Shown piece after piece: positions 27,601-38,014 of a stretch of 64,000 nt of DNA; the first letter of the stretch is position 1; every line of letters begins with the position of its first letter. The notes below the pieces were generated by a model, which was not told where the DNA came from, ran no database searches, and saw only the letters and a list, made by a program, of their open reading frames with translations. The translations under genes were made by a program, and so were the position numbers. The stretch comes from Gonium pectorale (lineage: Eukaryota; Chlorophyta; Chlorophyceae; Chlamydomonadales; Volvocaceae). The stretch lies in assembly GCA_001584585.1 (NCBI GenBank), contig LSYV01000136.1, positions 17,355 through 81,354 of the forward strand. Reading direction: 5' to 3'.

Positions 27601-28641
27601 GTCTTCCCTGCCGACTGGTCATCCTGCCAACAAGGCAGCTCCCCATGACCTGTCTGAATCTTCTTCCCGCCCGCCCCCCCCCCCGCCCAGGGGAAGGCCT
27701 TTGTCTTCGACCGCAGCACCGCCGCCGTCCGGATCGACCCCGCCACGGGGCGGGGCGTCATCACCTACCAGGGCGTCTGGGCGGGCGACGGACAGCGGTA
27801 CGATGTCTCCATGAGCACGCCGCCAACGCCCGCCAAGGCAGTGGGCGCCGTCGGCAACGGGCGGCCCGCCACCGCCGGCGCCCTGGCAGCGCCCAGCAAC
27901 ACCATGGAGCAGCTGACAGTCTCGGCGCGGAGACTGGGCCCGCCGCCCGCCTCCCGGTCTGGCACCGGCAGCTACGCATCAATGGGGAGCAGGGACGAGC
28001 GCCCCGGGCCTGCGGCCCAGGGGTCGGCGGCCGGAGCTGTCGCTAGGGCGACCCCGCAGGTCGCAGTCGCGGTTGCGGCCCCGGCTGCGGGTCTGAGCAC
28101 TGCCAGCGCGGGCTCCCAGGACGAGGATGTCGACCCGGGCGCTGAGGTGGTGGCAGAGGGACTGCGCCGCTTCTTCAGCAGCCTGGTGCTCAACCTGCAG
28201 GTGTGGGCGGGCGGGCGGGCGGGGTAGACTGCCTCCGTGTGCGCGGTGCAGTTCTGGGTGCCGTCTTCCCGTGCGGGGCGGAGCGTGTCATACCGATGCG
28301 AATGGCGCTCGCGTGTCTGTAAGGCGCAGGAGTCTGGCTGCCTCTCCTTTATGCCCTGCGCACTGCTCCTGCTTAGGCATCTGCTCTTCTTAGGCATCTG
28401 ACGCTCTTGAACATGGCCTTCAACTTGCCGACCCCAGGGCGTTGAGCTACGGCAGCCCACGTTGCTGGTTACGCTCCCGGGCCCAGGGCAGGCTGCGGCG
28501 GCGGGGGCGGTCGCCGCCCCGCGGGGCCCTGCAGCGCCTGCACCAGGCAGCCCCTCGGGTCCGGCAACGCTGCCCGCGCTGCTGACCATCATCATGAAGG
28601 TAGCCATCGTGCAGCTGCCGCCCCTCAACATGAAGTTCTAG
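24652..28641 (+). CDS. DUF2993 (LmeA-like lipid-binding) family protein, probably plastid, 5 exons
   Basis: Exons 24652-24798, 25115-25375, 27124-27213, 27691-28200 and 28438-28641 are all phase 0 and give 403 residues. Residues about 60-166 match the DUF2993 fold: VDVRSTAWGLMEGKFGGLTVRG, then TATELMVDVGELVLDY, then VSFTLTSQDLANFM. The family occurs in cyanobacteria, plastid lineages and actinobacteria, where LmeA binds phosphoinositides; its role in algae is unknown to me. Residues 1-49 are Ala/Arg/Ser-rich and could be a transit peptide, but exon 1 is the weakest part of the model. A disordered Ala/Pro/Ser insert (about 190-310) interrupts the domain before the final beta-rich piece (LTIIMKVAIVQLPPLNMKF). 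Intron 2 (25376-27123, 1748 bases) is unusually long because it carries an antisense reverse-transcriptase remnant. Confidence 0.82.
26150..26900 (-). mobile_element. Decayed reverse transcriptase fragment (YxDD type, Penelope-like or related) inside an intron
   Basis: The minus strand encodes LAWYEYQSLRQYY, then LRLFRWTKRYLDDLLS, which is the RT catalytic YxDD motif (YLDD). The frame then shifts, and the next frame gives RNRLLASLLYRWEGPP and PPNRLPFLDVLLV, the expected downstream RT motif. A final piece reads RLSRFVPADSC, KRNLFTGQFRRIQGLV and ALLRQGYPRRRL. The order of motifs is right for one RT ORF, but at least one frameshift is needed. The finger and N-terminal palm region and any endonuclease were not found, so the copy is dead. 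Motif style resembles Penelope-like elements; that placement is an inference. Confidence 0.75.
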
Positions 28642-30009
28642 CCGGCGTGAGGGACTGAGACAAGATAGCGGGCCCGCTGCGGGCCAGGCATCGGCACCAT
28701 GGGCCTTCCTTCACGCGTGAACCCATGCTCACCTGCCCTTGTAGTTGGTCCAGCCTCGTGACCCGTGGGTGTGCGAGAAATGCACGAGGTGCCCTTGCAT
28801 GCAGCTGAGAGTGTGTGTGTGTGTTTCATTGATTGGTTTCTTGCTTTCGTTTCTAGTTCTTTGGTGATGTATGCATATGTGTTTGATGACATCCAGGGGC
28901 CTGCTGGATGGCTGTTCAGGTCTGTTTAGGTGTGGAGGGTAGTGTGACCAATGCGTCTAGGATGGTGCGCGAATGCTCCGTGCGGACGGCATGGCAGGCA
29001 GACAGGCGTCCAGGCGGTAGGCGGACATGCTGTGCTGCATGCTGCATGTAGCCACGGCGAGGTGCCCGGGCGATGCCCGTCGCTTGACAGCCCCATGCCC
29101 GTTACAACCATGGATGCCGCCAGGTCACGTAGTGGCAGTGTTTCCCGCACCGTTGTACTTTGACGCTTCTTCATGCAGTTTTCCCAATGGAGGAGTATCG
29201 TCTTCGTGTGTCGCTTGATGTCGAGAGTGGCGTTTTGAGTCACCGTGGCCACATGCGGACACGGCAAACAAACAGGCTTCCTCTGCTTGCTTTTACTCAA
29301 CTTCCCTCAGGATCAACCCTTCGATTCCTTCATATACCTGTTGTAAGTATTGCCGAAGGGGCCCCATTACCTGTTCTGGGGGCCAAGGGTCACGCCGGTA
29401 GCGCCGGCCACGCTATAAGGCCACTACTGTCGTGCTGGAGCGTGTCTCCTCCCCTTGTGGCAGAGGCCTTCCATGCTGCGAAGTTGCTGGGTCCGCCGTG
29501 CGGATGGATGGACGGGTGCAAGCGAGCTTGCGGGCAACGCGCCAACCCGCCCATGGCTCTGGATGAAAGTGTTCCCGTTGCGGCTTCGTTCTTAGCACAG
29601 GGGTACGGGGGCCCTAATTGCACACGCGATTGCCGAAAGACATGCCGAACGACATGGCGGAAAGACCATTCCGCTCTAGATGGACACATATAGAGGGGCT
29701 GCCTCTTTTAAGGCTATTGCCGTCAGATGAATATGGTTCCCTACAGTTGTGCGAGCGCTGGTCCGCGGGTCGCAGCCTGAAACGTTTCCAAGCTACTTTG
29801 CTATCTGTAAAACATGCGAAATTTCCCTCGTCTTTGCATACCGTGCTGTCCGTGAGTGCATGTGTGCGGGTTGGAGGTTTGGCGCGGACCGCTGCGGCAA
29901 CCAGGAACGACAACCTCTCATATTGGGTTCCAGAAACACGTGTAATCAGCTGATTCAGCTATTGCTGTCTTACGCAGGACCCGCATAATTGGAAAGGGTC
30001 AGAAGCAAG
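28642..30009. other. Intergenic region between DUF2993 gene and coiled-coil gene
   Basis: Holds the DUF2993 3' UTR (TGTAA at 29342-29346) and the promoter of the next gene. A short TG repeat occurs near 28808-28824. No coding exon was recognised. Confidence 0.55.
29342..29346 (+). terminator. Probable TGTAA poly(A) signal of the DUF2993 gene
   Basis: TGTAA on the plus strand, about 700 bases after the stop at 28641. Confidence 0.45.
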
Positions 30010-33000
30010 ATGTTCGGGTGTGCAAGCCTTAACGTGGGACCGTCGCTGACGCGCAAGGCGTCTGCCAAGCCATCGGCGCAGCAGCGCAACGTAGCTGTCC
30101 ATGCTATCAGTCAGCGCACGGACCCAATTGTGCCCCATGCCGAGTTCAGTCGCGTTCGGCTTGCAGCTGCCGTCTCCACGATTGCCTTGAACTTGGTATC
30201 AGCCAATGGCTCATGGGCTGAAGGGCTTGATGCTGCGGAGACTGTGCAGGTGAGCAAATGGGCAATCGGGTGTTGCGTGGTTTGTCGGGCGTAAGCCAGC
30301 GAGCGCTGCGTATCCCATGCGCAGTATAATTTGCGCAAACGTGGATCTCGATTGCACCGGTCAGGAGCAAACCTGGCGTTAGCGTTGCGTGTCTGTGTCC
30401 CCGCAGGTCGTGGACACAGTGAGCGCCGCGCAGGTGCTCGAGGTCTCCGCTCCCGGTGAGCCTGGCCGCGTTAAACCCGGCCTGAGCGGTGTCTTGTTGC
30501 TGCCTGAACTGGACGCATTGTCTAACCCAGCCCCTCCTTGCTGGACTACTTGGTCGAAACACGATGCCCAACACCTGCAGCGCTCATCGCCGAGCCTGTC
30601 GCGGCACCATCCGTGCTGGTAGCGGTGGAGGAGGCCTCGGAATTGGCGTCTACGCAGCCGACCATCGAGGTGGCGTCCGCGCCGGAGCTGCTGGCGGTGG
30701 CCGAGGAGGCCCCCGTGGCGATTGAGGTGGTGGAGGCCGCCGCCGAGCCGGCCATGTCTAGTCCCGTGGTGGCCATGGAGATGCCCGCCATGCCCGCCAT
30801 TACCGCCGACACCGACGTCAAGGTGAGGGCTGAGGGATGGCCGGGGCCGGGGTCAGGGTGCGCTCTCTGTGCGACGTCCCGGCTGCACAACTTGGGCACT
30901 GCGGTAGCGCGTAACATCATAGCCGATGCCGTCTATTGCGGCATACCTGCGCGACTTCCTTCGCTTACCCGGTATGAAGGTAAGCGACAAGCACCCTTGT
31001 CAACACTGCTTGGCGTCTGCAGCCCCAATCCATCGTTGCTCCTGCGCGCATGCTAGCAGCAACTGCGTTCCACAACGCCCAACGCAAAGACCTGACGGGC
31101 TGTCCTGCGTTCGGCCTTGCCGCTGCCCTGTCCCTCGCCTGCAGACGCTGGTGACTGCGCTCATTCGCAACGAGCAGTTCATTGCGGCGCTGGTCAACAA
31201 CGAGGCCTTCCTGGATCGCCTGGCCGGGGAGGACCGGGTCGTGGAGGAGCTGGCGCGCAGGAAGGGGATGGCCATATCGGTGGGTATGCGCTGCGGCGGG
31301 GCGCGGGTCCCCGTGATGGGCTCATACGGACAGGAGCTGTAGCAGAAGTTACAGGTTACACCCCCGTTCAAGTAGATGGGTGCACCGACGCAATGTGAAT
31401 CATGGGGTAAAGGGTCATGATGGCTGTCTTCACCTCGCTTCAGCGTCTGGCGCTGAAGTATGCCGTGCTAAGTGTCACGGACCGCACCAGACAGGCTGCC
31501 ACCGCAGCGGGTGGGGTCTGTTTCGTACTGGTGATCGTGTTTCGTTTCTTGCGGAGCTCATAGCATTGCGCTCGCAGAATACGTTCAGCTCGTCATTCTC
31601 CGTATGGTATCACCGCACGTCCACTTGCACCTAGCCTATCGTCTCCCAGCAACCCAGGCCAGAGCACATGGGCGCCAGGTGTATGCGCAGTGACAGATGC
31701 GCCGTGCATCGTTGTAGTAGCAGTAGCCGTGCTGCCCCCCGCCAATGGCCATCACTCTGTGGCTCTAGCCAGTGGTAATCACCCACTCTGATCAGCCAAC
31801 CCTTCCATGTCATAAGCTGTGCGATGTCAGTGAAAGCACCTGCCAGTGTGCTGCATGGGCGGGCGTAGTGCTGGCGCGCATCCCGCGTGGGCCTGTCCAC
31901 ACCCTTCACCCGCCCTGGCGCCTTCGCAGGTCGAGGCTCAGTCGGAGCTGGCCACGGAGCTGCGGCGGCGGCAGGTGATGATGGACGCGCTGGCGGCGCG
32001 CGGGGAGGAGGCGGTGCTGGCGCTGGCGGACGCGGCGCAGCGGGCGGCGGAGAGCGCGGCGCAGACTGCGCAGGGCGAGACGCGCGCGGCGGACAAGAGC
32101 GGGGAGGTGAGCTGATTCGCGGCACCAGGTATACGTCCAACACTGAAGGAAGGTATGGCCAAGCATGTGTTGGAACATTGCAAGCGCGACTCTGTTTCCG
32201 GCGTCACCAAATTGTGTTACGAGCGTCAGTGCGGCGGATCAATGCGTGCGGCTGTCGAACGCACCCCTCCCCTCGCTGCCGCGCCCTGTTGCACCTGACC
32301 CTGTCGCAGCTGGGCGTGGTGTCCAGCGGCAAGTCAGCGCTGGTGGCAATGGAGACGGCAGTGGAGCTGCTGGAGGACAGCCAGGAGCTGCTGGCAGCGA
32401 TGGGTGCGGGAGGGAAGAGCATGGGCGGGCCGAGGGTGGGGTTGTGGAGGTGTTGGCAAAACTGTAAACGAATGAAATGTTCGTCGCGGGCCCGTCCCAT
32501 CTCTGTTTGCTAGTGCCGGTCCCGTCTCTGTTTGCTAGTGCCGGTTATACCCCCTATCTCACGCGCTGTCTCCCTACCGCTCCCGTAGAGTCCAACCCGG
32601 TGGTTGTGTCCAGCGACAAGCAGCTGCAGAGCGAGATCAAGAAGATGGAGGGTGCGTGGCACGGCGGGCCGGAGCCAGGGCCGCTGTCTATAGGGGGGAT
32701 ATTTTGCATATTGGAAGGCTCACCGTTGTACTTCCGCACCGTCGACGTGAGTGAGTGTGTGGCTGGCCGGCTGCCCCGCCCTTGATTCCCTCCCCGCAGC
32801 TGCCGTGGCCCGCGCTGAGCAGTCGGTGAACCGCACGCTGGAGAAGAACGGCGCAGAGCCGCTGACGGTGCTGCAGGTACGTGCCTGCGTGTGTGCGCGC
32901 GGGGTGGGAATTCGCATCGTCGAGGCGATCTGCCAGCTCCGGCCCAGTGCTGCTGACCGGTACGGCTGTGCAGATATGCTAAGTTGGCGTTTAGGCCTTA

Positions 33001-34422
33001 TGACCGCAAACACAAACGTTGAAAATTGGACAGATAGACTAATCAGACAATTGTATGATAAGGGTTTTTGTGCATTTGCTGGAATGCACATGAGGCAGTG
33101 GGCCCGTGCTGCGTCGCAGGGCGCGGTGCGTGAGCTGTATGCGGGGGAGCAGGAAGTGACCATCAACCGGGCGTACGGCGACCTCGTGTCGGCGGTGGCG
33201 GAGCTGCAGCGTGCGTACGGTAACGCGGTGTCCAAAGCTGTGGGCCACGCCGTGTCGGAGGTGGTGGAGGTAGAGGAAGCGGCGCTCAAGGGCGCGGAGA
33301 AGACCAAGCTGCTGATGAGCCAGAAGGTGCGCTTGTTCGGGTGGTGAGAACGTGGAGCGCGGTTAGAGGTCCTGCATCCTGGAGGGGCTCCACCCGGGCG
33401 TCCGCGTTGGGCTGCTGAATAAGCCGACGTAAGAATAAGCGCCCGGAGAGGCCCGGGTCTGGAGCTCTGGCGGCTTTCGTACGTGCTCGACGAGTCGGCT
33501 GCAGGCGGCATGCATTTGCCGAATGCCCCGTGTACCGTCTGTACTATGCGTAACATGTTCCCTGATGCTTTGGCGTATTGCAAGGCATGTTGTCAGGTGC
33601 GACACCGTAACTGCTGCTGCCCTACTTTGTACCGAAGTCGGCGTACGGTCCGGGGTTTACGGCTGCAAGTCATAACGACGGTTCAGCAGCACTATGATAA
33701 GCCTATGCCGCGGCATCCCAGCTGGCGCAGACCACCATGCCTTGGGCGCTTCGTGCAGTCCCAACATCGGCGCAGACCCGACATTCTTTTCGTTTTTGGC
33801 TTCCGTGCGGTCTCCGAATTGCGGTCGCCCATAGCGTGCGGCTGTGCACGATGTGTATTTTGTTGTTGCGGTTTGCATTTGTCTGGTTAGAGCTGCGAGT
33901 TTGTATTCTGGCTTGGCGGCCTTGCAGCATGGCAGTAGTGCAGTGCAGCGACTGGAAAACACGCGATGGCGTCCGGGCGTGCACGGACCATGGCGCCGTC
34001 CTGATTGTAAGGAAGCTAGCTTGCCTGTGGTCCTTGATTACATGTTCGCACTTCCAATAACATTCCATTCTATCTAGCGGAGTGCGCCGACTTAGCGGCC
34101 AGAGCGGCCCCTAGGGCGGCGGCAACCCGCCGTGCCTAGCGCGTGACAGAACAAGTCCGTTGCCTCCAATTTCAGCTCCTCGCCTCAGGTGCCGTGACGC
34201 TGAGCCTTCTCCCGCCCACCGCAGGCGGAGGAGGTGCGCGCCTCGGTGCGCAGCAAGCCGAGCGCCAGCCAGGCAGGCGGGGACGGCGAGCCGGTGGCGG
34301 CGCCGACCAAGCCCAAGCAGGAGCCGGCCATGACCCTGCTGGCGCCGCTGCCGGTGTTTGGGGCATTCCTGTTCTGGCTGTGGGCAAACTTTGTGGCCCC
34401 TAAGACGCGCTATGGCAGGTGA
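30010..34422 (+). CDS. Unrecognised helical coiled-coil protein, probable thylakoid lumen targeting and C-terminal membrane anchor, 10 exons
   Basis: Exons 30010-30249, 30407-30455, 30581-30822, 31145-31279, 31930-32106, 32310-32403, 32589-32651, 32800-32876, 33120-33326 and 34225-34422 join in phase into 493 residues. Residues 1-35 look like a plastid transit peptide (basic, ending near VHA). A second hydrophobic stretch (about 48-68, RVRLAAAVSTIALNLVSANGSWA) with an A-x-A-like end resembles a lumenal targeting signal. An acidic Ala/Val/Glu-rich region follows (about 80-175). Then come long amphipathic helices with charged heptads (about 180-430). One hydrophobic segment, LLAPLPVFGAFLFWLWANFV, ends 7-9 residues before the C-terminus (tail KTRYGR). 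I do not recognise a family. A TGTAA signal lies 575 bases downstream. Confidence 0.78.
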
Positions 34423-34997
34423 TTGCGAACGTGCCTCTTTGTCGAGCTCGCTTACTGCACAATATGCGTTTTATGTGCATGGCCGTGGCTGGCGACGGTT
34501 TGACGCCACGCGCTGGAAGAGGCAGAGGTGAGGGGGCACCGTTGGCTCCGCCTACCAGGAAGTCTTCACGAGCAGCTGATTTGTGCACGCTGCAGCCCCG
34601 ATTTGTCTTACACTTAGTATGGCGCTGAAGAGACACGAAGTGTTGAGATAGCGTTGGGAATCAGTCCCTAAAAATTGAAAGAGAGTGCCGTACCGGTAGC
34701 TGGGTGTCTCAGGTTTGCAGGATGTGCAATTACGACTGTGCCCAATACACTGTATCCCACCTAGATGTTGGCGCACTGGCTTGCAACAGATCCTGTGTGC
34801 TTAGTCAGTCATAGAAATAATGTGGCACATTGGCTTAGACCCTTGTGTTCTTGGTTGAATGGCAAGTGAGTAGCTAGACTGTATACATTCACGACAGTTT
34901 TTGTCGTACCATATGAGCATGCAGCGTTTGAAGTGCACCCATCTATTGGAAATGAAAAATCTCAACTACCTTTGCAAACGGTGTTTCGTTAAGCATG

Positions 34998-35002
34998 TGT
35001 AA
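34998..35002 (+). terminator. Probable TGTAA poly(A) signal of the coiled-coil gene
   Basis: TGTAA on the plus strand, 575 bases after the stop at 34422. Confidence 0.5.
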
Positions 35003-35149
35003 CACCTGACACGTTGGCTCGTCTGGCCGCCGCTCACTCGTCCGACCGTCAGAACCCCGTAGCGGTTTACCCTATCCACTTTGAGCAACCGCGGTCAGCC
35101 CAACATCGCTGGAGGATTGATGGGAGCATAGACCAGTATCGGCCAGTTG

Positions 35150-35154
35150 TTACA
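35150..35154 (-). terminator. Probable TGTAA poly(A) signal of RPP2
   Basis: TTACA on the plus strand, i.e. TGTAA on the minus strand, about 54 bases past the RPP2 stop. A short 3' UTR is usual for ribosomal protein genes. Confidence 0.6.
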
Positions 35155-35207
35155 GCGCGGCTTCCAAGGTGAGACATGCTCCAACTGGCCTTCCGCGTGA
35201 TGCCCGT

Positions 35208-36052
35208 TTAATCGAACAGCGAGAAGCCCATGTCCTGCGGTAGGTGGATTGTTGCGGGGGAGGGCGGCAATGCACGTAGTTCAGATGGGGTTTGGAACTC
35301 CATGAACAATGCAGCTGTTCCGCACTGCCGCACCATGCACATGGCTGCGTTCCCCGCCCGCCCGCCCGCCCGCCGGGCTGCAGAACCTACTCGCACATCC
35401 CGAATGCGAGCTTCAGCTTGCCCCTTCCCAATGCGACACTGGGCACACAGACCTAGGAACCGGACCTATACCCGAGAGAACCCAAGCCCGTTCGCCCGTG
35501 TCCGAGTCCCCTTGAAGCCGCACCTCCTCCTCGCTGGGCTCCTTCTTCTCCTCCTTCTTGGGGGCCGGAGCAGCGCCGCCGGCAGCGGGGGCAGCGCCAC
35601 CGGCCGGGGCAGCGGCAACGGCACCGCCCGAGGGGACGGAGGCCAGCTTAGCACGGCCAGCAGACAGGACCTACATAAACGGCGAGTAATGGTTTACAGA
35701 TGCACATTTACTAAGCCAGAAACGCACGTCGCTCACCTCCTGCAGGTCCTTGCCCTCCAGCTCGGAGATGAGCTTGTTCACCTTCTCGGCGTCGGCCTCG
35801 ACGCCGACTGCAAAATGACATCATTATGGGTTAGTCTTACATGTCAGAAGCGGGGCAGAGCCGCCGCCCGCAGCTCCAAGCCGCCGCCCTCGCTCACCGG
35901 AGCTCAGAATCTTGTTGATGTCATCGGCGGTAGGGCTGGCCTTGCCCCCCAGAACCGCCTGAAATTATTGCAAGCATGGAGGTAAGTCACTGCGGTCGAC
36001 TGCAGGCCAGACGAGGCAAACCCACCAGCAGGTAAGCGGAGACCACACGCAT
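35208..36052 (-). CDS. RPP2: 60S acidic ribosomal protein P2, 5 exons
   Basis: A stalk protein of the large ribosomal subunit that recruits translation GTPases. Exons on the minus strand: 36052-36026, 35958-35898, 35807-35737, 35670-35524 and 35234-35208, all in phase, giving 110 residues, the normal family length. The N-terminus MRVVSAYLLAVLGG is followed by the P2 helices SPTADDINKILSSVGVEAD and NKLISELEGKDLQEVLSAGRAKL. Then come an Ala/Gly/Pro hinge and the acidic KKEEKKEP tail. The last exon encodes only DMGFSLFD, the conserved P-protein C-terminus. This exon start (after CCGCAG) is the only one giving that ending. P1 is excluded by the N-terminal sequence. Confidence 0.97.
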
Positions 36053-36606
36053 CCTCGCGGGATCGATTTAACCGACTTTACCGTCTGGCTATAGCGAAAG
36101 GGAGAGGGAAGCAGTCAGCGGCAGCGCTCTACATAAAGACGTGCACGGCGTACGGCGGCCTGCCCAACTTTAATACTATAATGCCATCATAGTAATAGCC
36201 GGCCTGATTCAACACGCGACGCAGCGGAATGACGTGCTTGGCACAGCGATGCAGTTGACGAAGGACCGGCAAGCCTGGGCATACTCACGCAACATGCCTT
36301 GACCCGGGGGTTGTAAGGCTTCATGGTTGGACATGAGCTCGGCTTTCTGCTTGGAAGCAATGCGGACGGACGCGAAGGTACCTCATTTGTCACCTCGGAC
36401 CTCCCACACTGTGCATGAACGGTATCATATCCGTGGCGGATAGGTTAGGTGCGGCGAGGAGCGGAGCCGGCAGCACTGACCGTCGTGCGACCCCACCACG
36501 GGTTTTGGAGGCCTCTGCCGACACCTATGCCATGTCGCGCTTCAGTTTAACGGTATCACTGCCATAGCCTGTTAGGCGGCACAAACGCAAGATGTCCTGC
36601 CAAAAG

Positions 36607-36840
36607 GGACAAGGACTCAAGGAGGCTCGTGGAGCTTCCCTCCGTCGGCGACTGGTCGCCGCTTTGGCCACGCCAAGCAGTGGAGGGAACCCGACGTTAC
36701 ATTACGTTACCTACTAACCAGTAGGACAAGGACTCAAGGAGGCTCGTGGAGCTTCCCTCCGTCGGCGACTGGTCGCCGCTTTGGCCACGCCAAGCAGTGG
36801 AGGGAACCCGACGTTACATTACGTTACCTACTAACCAGTA
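36607..36840. repeat. 117-bp direct tandem duplication
   Basis: Two adjacent units, 36607-36723 and 36724-36840, appear identical over the full 117 bases. The unit includes CGGCGACTGGTCGCCG, an imperfect palindrome, and ends with ACGTTACATTACGTTACC. The lack of divergence suggests a recent duplication or an assembly artefact. Confidence 0.9.
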
Positions 36841-37728
36841 GATAGGTCACGTCGGGGCCCTAGCCTAGGCCGGGCGCATGCCTTTTAGGCTGCGCTGACG
36901 CTGCTGGGTTGCTAAGACAGTGCCAGTGCTAAGACGCCAAAGTGCTTTTTGAAATTTTGCAGGGCACTGTCCCAGGGTGAGAGTGGTGGAGGATCTCCAA
37001 GCTCGGAGCATATGGAAACGTCGCGAGAACAGGCCAGCCTGCGCCGCCCAGCGCGTCCCCAAGGCCACGGAAGCACCTCGGTGGCGCAGCGGCGGCTTTC
37101 CGGCCTCTGGCGAATTCCCCTTCAGATTGGCAGCGAAGTCAGGAAACCTGTTGCCCATGCCTGCGTGTATGGCGGGGGCACAAGAGTTGCTTGATGCCCT
37201 CGAAGCAGGTTCAGGTAGGCCATCCTTGTACATCTCATACCGGTACCAACAGTCCATGGCTACAATGATTGCGTCGGCCAGGGCCCCGTCGCCCCAACTG
37301 CCACTCGCTGATCCACCCGCCACGGCTGTCCCCCGTGTGACTACTGTCTTTGCTTCACGCCGTCCATGCCTCTGCATCCCTGCCTCTGTGCCTGTTTCCA
37401 TGCACTGGCCGCTGTTCCGCACGTGCCCCGACAGGCGGTGGGGATCTGCCCTCCAGACCGCCGCCTGTCCCTCTTGGGACCTTGGCTTTATCGCCGTCTC
37501 CTCGTTCCTTTGCCCCGTTTCCCCGAGCCCGTGCACGTAGGACTCGCTGCCGTACCTGGGCCCCCCCACCTCGCCCGTGCGGACTCCCGCCTCTCTCTGC
37601 CAGTCCATCGGCGGCCACCTTCGGGGACGGGAGTGCTATGGCCTGCTTCTGCGCGCCAACCATGTCCACATGCCCGCAACTGCTTCGAGCGCAGACGGTA
37701 CCTGACTCCATGTTTCTGTCGTCCATTC

Positions 37729-37810
37729 CAGGTCTGTATTACGCCAATCGGCGGTTCGGGGGTACGGGCTGGGCGCCCCGCAAATGGTAACCGCTGGCCG
37801 CCGATTGACT
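37729..37810 (+). repeat. R3 repeat, copy 1
   Basis: Begins TCCAGGTCTGTATTACGCC and ends with CGCTGGCCGCCGATTG. Both blocks recur in the same order at 40124-40222, with variable sequence between. An R1 copy follows about 130 bases downstream in both cases. Confidence 0.55.
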
Positions 37811-37940
37811 GGTCACCTCGTCGACCGCTCGCCGGACCCTCGCCCCCTCTACTTATAGCCAGGTAACTTTTCTGGTGACACACCGGGAGGGCCCGTCTGC
37901 TCGTATACCTCGCCCGCCATGCCTTGTACTCGGCGCCCTG

Positions 37941-38014
37941 CTGGAAACATCACACCCTCGGGTGTGTATGTCCGTAGAGGCTGCCTTCCCCGTTTCTGGT
38001 TCTCTTTTGTTTTA
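37941..38014 (+). repeat. R1 hairpin repeat, copy c
   Basis: CTGGAAACAT leads into a perfect hairpin, CACACC-CTCG-GGTGTG. It is followed by TATGTCCGTAGAGGCTGCC and a tail TTCTGGTTCTCTTTTG. Relative to copy b, one base pair of the stem is changed on both sides. Confidence 0.7.

Larger units (their letters stand above)
34423..35207. other. 3' UTR interval between convergent coiled-coil and RPP2 genes
   Basis: This holds facing TGTAA signals (34998-35002 on plus, 35150-35154 on minus), so the two transcripts would end about 150 bases apart. No coding exon was seen. Confidence 0.6.
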
